From: CBFGRU01 sp965651255
GTDB lineage: Bacteria > Planctomycetota > Phycisphaerae > Phycisphaerales > SM1A02
Assembly (NCBI GenBank): GCA_965651255.1
Contig: CBFGRU010000077.1
Location: forward strand, 1 to 11,984
Direction of reading: 5' to 3'
Length of the DNA: 11,984 nucleotides
Shown piece after piece: positions 1 to 7,164 of this stretch. The notes beneath the pieces are model-generated. The model saw only the letters and a program-made list of their open reading frames with translations, was not told where the DNA came from and did not search any database. Made by a program: the position numbers and the translations under genes. Each line of letters starts with the position of its first letter. Positions within the stretch are counted from its first letter, which is position 1.

Positions 1-987
1 GCCATTCATTCCACAGCGCTCGGGAACGCGCTCGGTGGCACGCGACGGTGGCACTACGCGACCGAAGCCGATGCGATTTACGATGTGCTGCGACTTTCGC
101 AGGGAATGACGTACAAGGCGGCGTGCGCGGGGTTGCCAATGGGCGGCGCCAAGTCGGTGATCTATCTGCCGAAGCGCGGCCACCAGGCCACTGAGGCCGA
201 GGGGCGCGCGATGGGCCGCTTCGTCGATACGTTCGCCGGTGAATACATCGCCGCCGAGGATGTCGGTGTCGATACCCAGTTCGTGGACTGGATGGCCCTT
301 GAGACCAAGCACGTCATGGGCGGAGAAACGGTCTCTTCGGGTGGCGATCCTTCGCCATACACGGCGCAAGGTGTCGTGAACTCGATGAAGGCGTGTTTGA
401 ATGCTGTCAACGGCAATACATCATTTGAAGGGGTGACCATCGCCATTCAGGGGCTCGGGTCGGTGGGGACAAATATGGTTCGCATCCTGACGTCGCTCGG
501 GGGTCGCGTGATCGGATCCGACATCAATGCCGATCGTGTTCAGCGGTGCGTGGATGAGTACGGCCTCGAGCCAGTTGGGCCGGAAGCGATCCTGACCACG
601 GAGTGCGACATTCTGGCGCCGTGTGCACTGGGTGGTGTGATCAACGCCAACACCGTGCGGGAACTTCGGTGCCGCGTCCTGTGCGGCGGGGCGAACAACG
701 TGCTGGATGACCCGGATGAAGATGCGGTTCTGCTGAAGAACCGGGGAGTGCTGTACTCGCCCGACTTTGTCGCCAATGCGGGCGGACTTATTCATCTCGC
801 CGGCCTGTACCTCGGCATGACGATGGAGCAACTCCGACGAAAGAACGAAGAGATTGAATCAACCACCGCGCAGGTGCTGGCGGAAGGCGAAAGTCTGCCC
901 TCGACGCACGCGGCTGCGATCGCGCTGGCGAAGCGTCGAATTGCCGATGGGGCTCGCAACAAGCAGGAGAAGGTTCATGCCGGTTAA
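1..987 (+). CDS. Leucine (branched-chain amino acid) dehydrogenase, 5'-truncated by window edge
   Basis: NAD-dependent oxidative deaminase of the Glu/Leu/Phe/Val dehydrogenase family, which converts leucine, valine or isoleucine to the 2-oxo acid plus ammonia in the cytosol. The reading frame is open from base 1, so the gene starts upstream; 328 codons are visible against about 365 in the family, so roughly 35-40 N-terminal residues are missing. Visible are the HSTALGNALGGTR substrate-domain segment, the two family lysines in GMTYKAA (codon 115-117) and LPMGGAKSV (codon 151-153), the catalytic Asp in AAEDVG (codon 259-261), GDPSPYTAQGV at the domain junction, and the Rossmann dinucleotide motif GLGSVG at 451-468. 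The downstream E1 alpha gene overlaps its last 11 bases, which suggests an operon with translational coupling. Leucine versus phenylalanine or valine specificity cannot be fixed from sequence; leucine is favoured by the neighbouring 2-oxo acid dehydrogenase genes. Confidence 0.9.
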   Translation, partial: AIHSTALGNALGGTRRWHYATEADAIYDVLRLSQGMTYKAACAGLPMGGAKSVIYLPKRGHQATEAEGRAMGRFVDTFAGEYIAAEDVGVDTQFVDWMALETKHVMGGETVSSGGDPSPYTAQGVVNSMKACLNAVNGNTSFEGVTIAIQGLGSVGTNMVRILTSLGGRVIGSDINADRVQRCVDEYGLEPVGPEAILTTECDILAPCALGGVINANTVRELRCRVLCGGANNVLDDPDEDAVLLKNRGVLYSPDFVANAGGLIHLAGLYLGMTMEQLRRKNEEIESTTAQVLAEGESLPSTHAAAIALAKRRIADGARNKQEKVHAG

Positions 988-2104
988 GTCAGTGTTCAAG
1001 ACCGAGATCAGTCACGTCTCAATTCTTGATGAGCACGGCAAGTTTGATGCCAAGCTCGGCAAGGGCCTCATTTCCGACAAGGATCTGATTGCGCTCTACG
1101 AGCACATGCTCGCCTGTCGGCAGCTCGACGAGGTCGCGTTCAAGCTGCAGCGGTCGGGTCGAATGGGAACGTACCCGGAGAATCGCGGGCAGGAGGCGAC
1201 CTCGCTTGGTGCCGCGTATGTCCTGAACAAGTCAGACTGGCTCGTCCCCTGCTACCGGGAAAATGCAGGCCTGTTCTGGCGCGGCTTGCCGATGGAGTAC
1301 GTGCTGCTTCACTGGATGGGTGATGAGCGAGGAAACCAGATTCCAGAAGGGTTGCACATTACACCGCTCGCGATTCCGATCGGTACCCAGATGTTGCACG
1401 CGACCGGACTGGCGTGGGCGGCCAAGTACCGCGGTGAGAAGTCGGCGGCCTGCACCTTCTTCGGCGATGGGGCGACTTCGGAGGGTGACTTCCACGAGGC
1501 GGCGAACTTCGCGGCCAACCTTGACATTCCGGTCATTTTCTTCTGTCAGAACAATGGTTGGGCGATTTCGGTCCCCTCGCGAATTCAGTGTTCCGCCCCG
1601 ACCGTTGCGCAACGTGGTCTGGCGTACGGGATGGATTGCATTCAGGTCGATGGCAACGACATCTTTGCGGTTGTCTATGCAGTGAAGGCAGCGGCTGAAC
1701 GGGCGCGAAAGAACAACCGGCCGACGTTCATCGAGGCAATCACCTATCGGCTGGGTGACCACACCACCGCTGATGATGCTCGCCGCTATCGGGATGAGAA
1801 GGAAGTCGAGCAGTGGAAGGGGCGAGACCCGCTCCTGCGGATCCGCCGGTACCTGACCGAGAAGAAACTCTGGGACGAGAAGAAGCAGGCCGCCGGTGAA
1901 GCAAGGGCGAAGGAGATTGTTTCCGAGGCCGTTGCACGAGCCGAAGGGATTGCAGCGCCTGTTTCATCAGACTTCTTCAATCAGATGTATGCGTCAATTG
2001 ATGATGACCTCAAGCTTCAGCGAGATACGATGCGCACCAGCAGTCTCGGTCAGGATCCGAGCGAGTTGGATGAAGTTCGGGCTCGAAATGAAGTGAACGC
2101 CTGA
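977..2104 (+). CDS. pdhA: 2-oxo acid dehydrogenase E1 component, alpha subunit (pyruvate or branched-chain type)
   Basis: Thiamine diphosphate-dependent decarboxylase subunit, which pairs with E1 beta and passes the acyl group to lipoyl-E2. The 375-aa protein has the usual length. The TPP/Mg motif runs from GDG at residues 163-165 to NN at 192-193. The region YRLGDHTTADDARRYR (about residues 257-272) corresponds to the loop that carries regulatory serines in mammalian E1 alpha. ATG 977 was chosen over upstream in-frame starts because AGGAGA (965-970) sits at good spacing and the family N-terminus begins there. It overlaps the leucine dehydrogenase stop by 11 bases. The stretches GRMGTYPENRGQEA, WMGDERGN and GDGATSEGDFHEA resemble the PdhA type found beside PdhB in many bacteria. 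The leucine dehydrogenase neighbour argues instead for branched-chain 2-oxo acids (bkdA1 role). The symbol pdhA reflects sequence type, not proven substrate. Confidence 0.88.
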   Translation: MPVKSVFKTEISHVSILDEHGKFDAKLGKGLISDKDLIALYEHMLACRQLDEVAFKLQRSGRMGTYPENRGQEATSLGAAYVLNKSDWLVPCYRENAGLFWRGLPMEYVLLHWMGDERGNQIPEGLHITPLAIPIGTQMLHATGLAWAAKYRGEKSAACTFFGDGATSEGDFHEAANFAANLDIPVIFFCQNNGWAISVPSRIQCSAPTVAQRGLAYGMDCIQVDGNDIFAVVYAVKAAAERARKNNRPTFIEAITYRLGDHTTADDARRYRDEKEVEQWKGRDPLLRIRRYLTEKKLWDEKKQAAGEARAKEIVSEAVARAEGIAAPVSSDFFNQMYASIDDDLKLQRDTMRTSSLGQDPSELDEVRARNEVNA

Positions 2105-2165
2105 GCATTCTTGAAGAGCGAGGACTGTCCACCGATCCCCTGAAGAGAGAGCAGAATCCAGAACC

Positions 2166-3134
2166 ATGGCCAACCTCACACTTGTTCAAGCTATCAACCT
2201 CGCCCTGATCCAGGAAATGGAAAAGGATGATCGCATTCTGATCCTCGGCGAAGACGTAGGTCCCAACGGTGGTGTCTTTCGCGTGACCGAAGGATTGCAC
2301 AAGCGCTTCGGCGGGCATCGGGTAGTGGACACGCCGCTGGCTGAATCCGGCATCATCGGGACCTCAATCGGCCTGGCGATGGCGGGGTTGCGCCCGATTC
2401 CGGAGATTCAGTTTGAGGGGTTTCTCGGCCCTGCCTACGACCAGCTCACATCGCACGCCGCCCGCATGCGGACGCGCACCCGTGGTGCGTACACCGTGCC
2501 GATGGTTGTTCGAGTGCCCGTTGGTGGCGGCATTCATGCGCCGGAACTGCACAGCGATTCACCGGAAGCGATCTACGCGCACACGCCCGGTATCAAGGTT
2601 GTGATGCCCGCTTCGCCGTACGATGCAAAGGGCCTGTTGATCAGTGCGATCCGCGATCCTGACCCGGTGATCTTCTTCGAACCCAAGCGAATCTACCGAG
2701 CATTCCGTGAAGAAGTTCCGGAAGATGAATACACGATTCCGATCGGGAAGGCGCGAGTAGTCTGTGAGGGTGAAGAGATCACGATGGTGACGTGGGGTGC
2801 GACGGTGGTGCAGTGTATGAAGGCGATCGAGCAATCTGAACGCTCAATTGAACTGATCGATCTGCGCACGATCTCGCCGCTCGATGTGGAAACGATCGTT
2901 GAGAGTGTCAAGAAGACGGGCCGGGTCATCATTGTCCACGAGGCGCCAAAGACAGCGGGTCTTGGTGCGGAGGTCGCATCGCGAATCATGGAACGTTGCT
3001 TCCTCTATCTGGAAGCGCCCCCTCAGCGTGTGACCGGTTTTGATACGATCATGCCGTACTACAAGCTTGAGCTTGAGTATCTTCCCGAAGCGGAACGGAT
3101 CGGCAAGGCGATCGAGGAAGTCGCGGCGTATTGA
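2166..3134 (+). CDS. pdhB: 2-oxo acid dehydrogenase E1 component, beta subunit
   Basis: Second half of the E1 heterotetramer; it contributes the residue that activates TPP and part of the E2 docking surface. The 322 aa match the family length. LGEDVG (about residues 27-32) and DTPLAESGIIG hold the conserved Glu60 expected to contact the TPP aminopyrimidine. GGGIHAPELHSDSPEA (120-135) contains His129, the usual catalytic histidine. The C-terminal transketolase-like domain shows DLRTISPLD and VHEAPKTAGLGAE. ATG 2166 follows 61 bases of spacer; a purine-rich stretch (GAAGAGAGAG, about 2142-2151) lies rather far upstream, so the ribosome binding site is weak. The segment SPYDAKGLLISAIRDPDPVIF and the following YRAFREEVPEDEYTIPIGKA closely resemble Bacillus-type PdhB as remembered. 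Branched-chain E1 beta remains possible from the operon context. Confidence 0.88.
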   Translation: MANLTLVQAINLALIQEMEKDDRILILGEDVGPNGGVFRVTEGLHKRFGGHRVVDTPLAESGIIGTSIGLAMAGLRPIPEIQFEGFLGPAYDQLTSHAARMRTRTRGAYTVPMVVRVPVGGGIHAPELHSDSPEAIYAHTPGIKVVMPASPYDAKGLLISAIRDPDPVIFFEPKRIYRAFREEVPEDEYTIPIGKARVVCEGEEITMVTWGATVVQCMKAIEQSERSIELIDLRTISPLDVETIVESVKKTGRVIIVHEAPKTAGLGAEVASRIMERCFLYLEAPPQRVTGFDTIMPYYKLELEYLPEAERIGKAIEEVAAY

Positions 3135-3183
3135 TCGATTCGCGCCGCGCGCGCCAAGACGCACAGAATCCAGGTGGAAACTC

Positions 3184-4554
3184 ATGGCTACGAAACAACC
3201 AGCGGACAGGTCGCACTTCATCCTGCCAGACCTTGGCGAAGGGGTGCACGAAGCAGAGCTCATCGAGTGGAAGGTCAAGGTCGGTCAGAAGGTCGATGAA
3301 CATCAGACGCTCGCGGAGATGGAGACAGACAAGGCGCGGGTTGAGGTTCCGAGTCCATGGACCGGCGTGATCAAGGAACTCAAAGGCGCACCGGGCGACA
3401 TCATCAATGTGGGTTCAATACTCGTCACCTATGACATTGGTGGAGGTGCGTCTGCTGCGGATAAAGCCGCGCCGAAGAGCGCTGCGCGATCGCACTCAGT
3501 CGCGACATCATCCGCCGCCAAGCCGGCGGAAGAAGAACGCGAAGATGCAGGTACCGTCGTCGGGACTGTTGGCGGTTCGCTGGAGATTTCCTCGCGATTT
3601 GCGCGACGGCCTGAACATGAATCATCCAATGGCCGGAATGCTCGCGCGCTGGCAACGCCGGCAGTTCGTCGCATTGCACGCGAGTTGGGTGTAGATATCA
3701 ACCGTGTGCCGGCAACTGGTCGTGGGGGTCGAGTCACCGCCAGCGATGTTCATCAGTTTGCTGAAGTTCGAGAAAGTGGCGCGGCTCGCTCACTTGGTCG
3801 AGAGTCCACATCGGCGCGAACTCAGGAGCCAACGCGGCCAGCGGTCACAGTCTCAGGCGATGGAGTGAGTCAACGTATCCCGTTCCGCGGTGTACGCCGC
3901 AAGATTGCCCAGGCGTTGCGTCACTCGGTATCGACGACGGTGCACTTCACCGTTGTGGATGAAGCGGATGTTACCGCTCTGGAGAAAAAGCGACGCGAGT
4001 TGATCTTCGCAACCGGTGAAAAGATCACGCTGCTGCCGTTCATCATGACCGCTATCTGTCGCGGGCTGCAGAAGCATCCGGCGCTGAATGCAAACGTTGA
4101 TGATGAGAAGGAAGAGATTCTGCTGAAGAACACGGTGAATCTCGGGTGTGCAGTGGATACCGATCACGGCCTGATGGTGCCGGTCCTTCCCGGCGCGGAC
4201 CGGATGAGTATTCTGGAAATGTCAAAGCGAGTGACGGACCTGGCCCAACGCTGCTACAACCGAACGATTGAGCGGACCGAGCTGATGGGCGGTACGTTCA
4301 CAATCTCAAATGTTGGAAGTTACGGCGGAATGTTTGCCACGCCGATTATCAACTACCCGGAAGTGGCGATCCTCGCGGCCGGTCGTGCGAAGGAACGAGT
4401 GGTCGCACGAGATGGCATGTTCGCCCTCGGCAAGGTGCTGCCTCTTTCGCTCTCTTGTGACCATCGAGTGGTCGATGGTGCGGAAGGCGCGCGATTCCTC
4501 AATACGGTTGTGCAGCTTCTGGAGAATCCGGAGAAACTCCTGCAGCCATCGTGA
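3184..4554 (+). CDS. 2-oxo acid dehydrogenase E2 component (dihydrolipoamide acyltransferase)
   Basis: Core acyltransferase of the complex: takes the acyl group from E1 onto lipoyl-lysine and transfers it to CoA. The 456-aa protein has a single lipoyl domain (about residues 11-85) with the lipoylated Lys50 in METDKARVEV, then an Ala/Pro/Ser-rich linker, a peripheral subunit-binding domain (about 154-193, ALATPAVRRIARELG through GRGGRVTASDV), a second linker, and the catalytic domain (about 229-456) ending with CDHRVVDG, where His427 and Asp431 are the active-site residues. ATG 3184 is preferred over an upstream in-frame start at 3040, which lies inside the E1 beta gene; AGGTGG at 3172-3177 is well placed and the protein aligns from there. 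It is the third subunit gene of the operon. Acetyl versus branched-acyl specificity is not decided. The E3 partner bound by the subunit-binding domain must be encoded elsewhere or upstream. Confidence 0.92.
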   Translation: MATKQPADRSHFILPDLGEGVHEAELIEWKVKVGQKVDEHQTLAEMETDKARVEVPSPWTGVIKELKGAPGDIINVGSILVTYDIGGGASAADKAAPKSAARSHSVATSSAAKPAEEEREDAGTVVGTVGGSLEISSRFARRPEHESSNGRNARALATPAVRRIARELGVDINRVPATGRGGRVTASDVHQFAEVRESGAARSLGRESTSARTQEPTRPAVTVSGDGVSQRIPFRGVRRKIAQALRHSVSTTVHFTVVDEADVTALEKKRRELIFATGEKITLLPFIMTAICRGLQKHPALNANVDDEKEEILLKNTVNLGCAVDTDHGLMVPVLPGADRMSILEMSKRVTDLAQRCYNRTIERTELMGGTFTISNVGSYGGMFATPIINYPEVAILAAGRAKERVVARDGMFALGKVLPLSLSCDHRVVDGAEGARFLNTVVQLLENPEKLLQPS

Positions 4555-4577
4555 TGCACGGTACCGGCATCCGTGCA
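4555..4577 (+). other. Hairpin directly after the E2 stop codon
   Basis: A perfect 7-bp inverted repeat, TGCACGG (4555-4561) and CCGTGCA (4571-4577), with a 9-base loop begins one base after the E2 stop codon (TGA, 4552-4554). No T-run follows, so it is not a canonical Rho-independent terminator. It may protect the 3' end of the dehydrogenase mRNA or reduce read-through to the sugar dehydrogenase gene. The function is inferred from position only. Confidence 0.35.
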
Positions 4578-4617
4578 ATTGCTCCCTTCGGCGCTAAGAA
4601 GGTGATTGGAAACATCG

Positions 4618-5976
4618 ATGACGATTGCTTCTGCTCCTGCATCCACATCCAGCAACCCGGTGGCTGAGCAGCTTCGACAGAAGCTCATCCAAAAGACGGC
4701 CACAATCGGGGTGGTTGGACTTGGGTATGTCGGTCTGCCGCTGGTTCGGGCGCTTCATGATGCCGGTTACCGCGTGCTCGGCTTCGATGTTGATCAGCGC
4801 AAAATTGACAAGCTCAAGGCAGGTGAGAGTTACCTGAAGCACCTTGGAGATGATCTGGTTGCCGCACTGGCTGCAAGCGATCGATTTGTTGCGACGGCTG
4901 ACGGCGAGAGTCTGGGCGATGCGGATGCGATTCTGTTGTGCGTTCCGACGCCGCTTGGGCACCATCACGAGCCAGATCTGACGTTCGTGCTCGATTCGAC
5001 TCGGCTGGTTGCAAAATCATTGCGCAAGGGTCAGTTGATTGTGCTTGAATCAACGACGTACCCGGGAACCACACGCGATGAGATGGGGCCGATTTTGGAG
5101 GCGACCGGTCTTCGTTCCGGCACGGATTTCTTTCTGGCCTACAGCCCTGAACGAGAAGATCCGGGGCGCGAAGGATTCACGACCAGCACCATTCCCAAGC
5201 TTGTCGGAGGATGCGATGACATCTCCGGCGATTTGGCGATGGAGCTGTACACGCGGATCATCAAGAAGATTCATCGCGTTCGCAGCGCAGAGATCGCTGA
5301 AGCGGCCAAACTGCTTGAGAACATCTATCGTGCTGTGAATATTGCGATGGTGAATGAACTCAAGACCGTGCTGACGCCGATGAACATCGACATCTGGGAG
5401 GTGATCGATGCTGCCAGTACGAAGCCCTTTGGGTTTCAAGCGTTCTATCCCGGTCCCGGTCTCGGTGGGCATTGCATTCCGATCGATCCGTTCTACCTCA
5501 CGTGGAAGGCCAAGGAGGTTGGCCAGACCACGCGGTTCATTGAACTCGCGGGGGAGATCAATCGGGCGATGCCGCGCTACGTCGTGAACCGGGTGTTTGA
5601 AGCGCTCAACGATCGTGAGAGGGCGCTTCGGAACGCGAGCATTCTGGTTCTTGGGATTGCATACAAGCCGAACATAGACGACATGCGCGAGAGTCCGGCA
5701 GCCGAAGTTATTGAGCTCCTTTACGAACATGGGGCGAAGGTCGATTATCACGACCCGCACTGTCCGGTGTTTCCGCATATGCGGCGGTACACGATTGACC
5801 TCAAGTCCGTGGACCTGACGCCCGAGCGAATCAGCAGTTACGACTGCGTTCTGATCGTCACGGATCACGCCAAGGTTGATTACGCGATGGTCGGTGAACA
5901 TGCATCGCTCATAGTGGATACCCGCAATGCGATGGCACGGGTTGAAGCACCGAAAGCGGCAATCGTCAAGGCCTAG
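4618..5976 (+). CDS. wbpA: Nucleotide sugar dehydrogenase, WbpA-like (UDP-N-acetylglucosamine 6-dehydrogenase type)
   Basis: NAD-dependent four-electron oxidation of the C6 hydroxyl of a UDP-sugar to the uronic acid, a cytosolic step in making precursors for surface polysaccharides. The 452-aa protein has the N-terminal Rossmann motif GVVGLGYVGLP (glycines 34, 36, 39), the ESTTYPGTT segment, SPEREDPG, the catalytic-region Lys231 and Asn235 in EAAKLLENIYRAVN, the nucleophile Cys286 in GPGLGGHCIPIDPFYL, and the C-terminal UDP-binding domain with LGIAYKPNIDDMRESPA. The KPFGFQAFYPGPGLGG and SPEREDPG stretches fit the UDP-GlcNAc dehydrogenase (WbpA/WbpO) branch better than plain UDP-glucose dehydrogenase; exact substrate is uncertain. 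ATG 4618 is used. An in-frame TTG at 4606 would add four residues but sits only 3 bases from AGAAGG. No other polysaccharide gene lies nearby, so this is an isolated pathway gene. Confidence 0.85.
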   Translation: MTIASAPASTSSNPVAEQLRQKLIQKTATIGVVGLGYVGLPLVRALHDAGYRVLGFDVDQRKIDKLKAGESYLKHLGDDLVAALAASDRFVATADGESLGDADAILLCVPTPLGHHHEPDLTFVLDSTRLVAKSLRKGQLIVLESTTYPGTTRDEMGPILEATGLRSGTDFFLAYSPEREDPGREGFTTSTIPKLVGGCDDISGDLAMELYTRIIKKIHRVRSAEIAEAAKLLENIYRAVNIAMVNELKTVLTPMNIDIWEVIDAASTKPFGFQAFYPGPGLGGHCIPIDPFYLTWKAKEVGQTTRFIELAGEINRAMPRYVVNRVFEALNDRERALRNASILVLGIAYKPNIDDMRESPAAEVIELLYEHGAKVDYHDPHCPVFPHMRRYTIDLKSVDLTPERISSYDCVLIVTDHAKVDYAMVGEHASLIVDTRNAMARVEAPKAAIVKA

Positions 5977-5980
5977 GGTT

Positions 5981-6040
5981 TTCGGTGATCATGACTGGTC
6001 GTGGTGAAGTCAATTCTCTTCGGTGACTCTGGTGACCAGT
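5981..6040 (+). promoter_or_regulatory. Possible control region: four GGTGA repeats and an inverted repeat
   Basis: The 146-base gap before the HPF-like gene holds four direct GGTGA copies at 5984, 6003, 6022 and 6031. The first three are spaced exactly 19 bases apart. Two of them extend to TTCGGTGA (5981-5988 and 6019-6026). A 7-bp inverted repeat, ACTGGTC (5994-6000) and GACCAGT (6034-6040), encloses most of this. The arrangement could be an operator for the HPF gene, or a hairpin ending the upstream transcript. No convincing promoter boxes could be assigned. Confidence 0.3.
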
Positions 6041-6122
6041 AGCACGCTCCCATAGAATCAGTCGGTTGATTGGTTCACACGTTACTTGTTGTTCCGGCGG
6101 GCGCCGCTGGAGGAGTGTTGAG

Positions 6123-6446
6123 ATGCAGATTCAGATCAATCCGGGCAGCGTGACGACAACCAGTGCGATCGAGTCTCACATCAGCGATCGTGTTCAACAC
6201 TCGTTGAAGACTCTGCTTGAGGAAGTAACCCGCGTTGAGGTCCATCTGCACGATGATGATGGTCGAGATCGGAAGGGCGAACTTGCCAAGCGCGTGACAA
6301 TGGAGGCAAGACCTCGTGGCGGCGACCCAATCGTCGTCCACGCCACCGGGCGTGATCTCTACGAGGTGGTGAGCGATGCCGCGGGGAAGTTGGAACGTGC
6401 AGTGCGTCGTTTTACTGAGAAGCGGCGCGATCGATCGGTCTCCTGA
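6123..6446 (+). CDS. HPF/RaiA-family ribosome-associated protein (short form)
   Basis: Small ribosome-hibernation-type protein expected to bind in the decoding channel of the 30S subunit and slow or protect idle ribosomes under stress. The 107 aa match the short HPF/RaiA (YfiA, S30AE) form with no C-terminal dimerisation domain. It shows the expected beta-alpha-beta-beta-beta-alpha pattern: an initial strand MQIQI, helix of about residues 12-33, strands VTRVEVHLHDD, AKRVTMEARP and PIVVHATG, then the helix DLYEVVSDAAGKLERAVRRF with a basic tail KRRDR. ATG 6123 is strongly supported by GGAGGAG (6109-6115) seven bases upstream, the best ribosome binding site in the window. It has its own upstream gap with repeats and is probably a separate transcription unit. 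Identity rests on fold pattern and remembered family sequence. Confidence 0.75.
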   Translation: MQIQINPGSVTTTSAIESHISDRVQHSLKTLLEEVTRVEVHLHDDDGRDRKGELAKRVTMEARPRGGDPIVVHATGRDLYEVVSDAAGKLERAVRRFTEKRRDRSVS

Positions 6447-6615
6447 ACGAGACTCCGGTCGGGAATCCGAACAGATGTTGAACTGACAGTCTCGGGGGCA
6501 TGTCCCTAGCCACCCCGGCCATTTTCCGGTACGCTGTGGGACTCTTGCATGGACCCTTCGTGGCCGATTCGCGTGGTGGGCATGCGCGGCCTGGTAACAC
6601 TACAGAGCGGCGAGA
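6447..6615 (+). other. Intergenic gap with inverted repeat after the HPF-like gene
   Basis: No gene is supported in these 169 bases. A 7-bp inverted repeat, CGAGACT (6448-6454) and AGTCTCG (6488-6494), starts right after the HPF stop codon. It contains a smaller TCGG/CCGA hairpin (6459-6470). No T-run follows, so a Rho-independent terminator is not certain. The remainder holds a short GGCCG (6562-6566)/CGGCC (6587-6591) repeat and no clear promoter. Confidence 0.3.
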
Positions 6616-7164
6616 TTGGACGAGAAGAACAAAGACCAGTTCGTCTGGCGTGCGCACCCCGCGCGCGATCGACTGACCGCGGCGACCGCGGGAATGGTGG
6701 TCATTGTTGCAGTCGGTGTGCTTGTCGTGGCAATCTGCCACCTTGATGGGCTGAGCCCGACAATCAGCATTTTCTGGGGCTTCGCAGCCATGGGCTTCGT
6801 CCTGGCGACGGTCAGCCGATTCTACTTTCCGAGCCGGTTCGTCCTTGATGACTCAGGGATCATCGCAGATTACCCGTTGCGAACGATGCGGCTGCGCTGG
6901 AGCGACGTGCGGCGTTTTGCGTTTGATGGTCGAGGCGGAGTGCTTTCGCGTCGAGCTCGGCCTTCCGTGATTGATGGTTTTCAGAGCATCGCTCTGATCT
7001 TTCCGCCAGAGTCACGTGACGATGCGATCCAGCGAATCCGTGGAAGGATTCCAGCAAACATCTCGGTCAATGACCTGCGTGTTCCAGCTCACAGTGATCA
7101 ATTGAAGAGTGGGCCATCTGAGCAAGGTAACAGCGAAGGGGAGTCGCAATCGTGGGCCGGCTGA
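6616..7164 (+). CDS. Uncharacterised two-TM membrane protein with PH-like cytosolic region
   Basis: I do not recognise a named family. The 182-aa product has two hydrophobic segments near the N-terminus (about residues 22-42 and 48-67). Next comes a beta-rich soluble part (about 72-145: RFVLDDSGIIADYPL, MRLRWSDVRRFAFD, SIALIFPP) that reads like the bacterial PH-like domain of small membrane proteins, and finally a polar tail. The only possible start is TTG 6616: an in-frame stop lies at 6595-6597, and the VWRAHPARDRLTAA segment before the first membrane span looks like part of the protein. The ribosome binding site is weak. The last 13 bases overlap the next gene, suggesting coupled translation. 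Its position just before the MutL-type gene may mean a shared role, but that is inference. Confidence 0.65.
   Translation: MDEKNKDQFVWRAHPARDRLTAATAGMVVIVAVGVLVVAICHLDGLSPTISIFWGFAAMGFVLATVSRFYFPSRFVLDDSGIIADYPLRTMRLRWSDVRRFAFDGRGGVLSRRARPSVIDGFQSIALIFPPESRDDAIQRIRGRIPANISVNDLRVPAHSDQLKSGPSEQGNSEGESQSWAG

Noticed and set aside
854..976. N-terminal extension of E1 alpha upstream of ATG 977
   Set aside because: The extra 41 residues come from the leucine dehydrogenase coding region in another frame and are Arg-rich and unlike the family.
3040..3183. N-terminal extension of E2 from an in-frame start at 3040
   Set aside because: It lies mostly inside the E1 beta gene, gives an Arg/Ser-rich sequence unlike E2, and ATG 3184 has a well-placed ribosome binding site.
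5050..5901. Long minus-strand open frame (283 codons) opposite the sugar dehydrogenase
   Set aside because: The plus-strand gene has all family motifs across this stretch. The reverse frame has no recognisable domain and reflects the codon bias of the real gene.
6030..6058. Sigma-70-like promoter with TAGAAT (6053-6058) before the HPF-like gene
   Set aside because: The -10 box is fair but the -35 candidate TGGTGA matches the consensus at only three positions; too weak to list.
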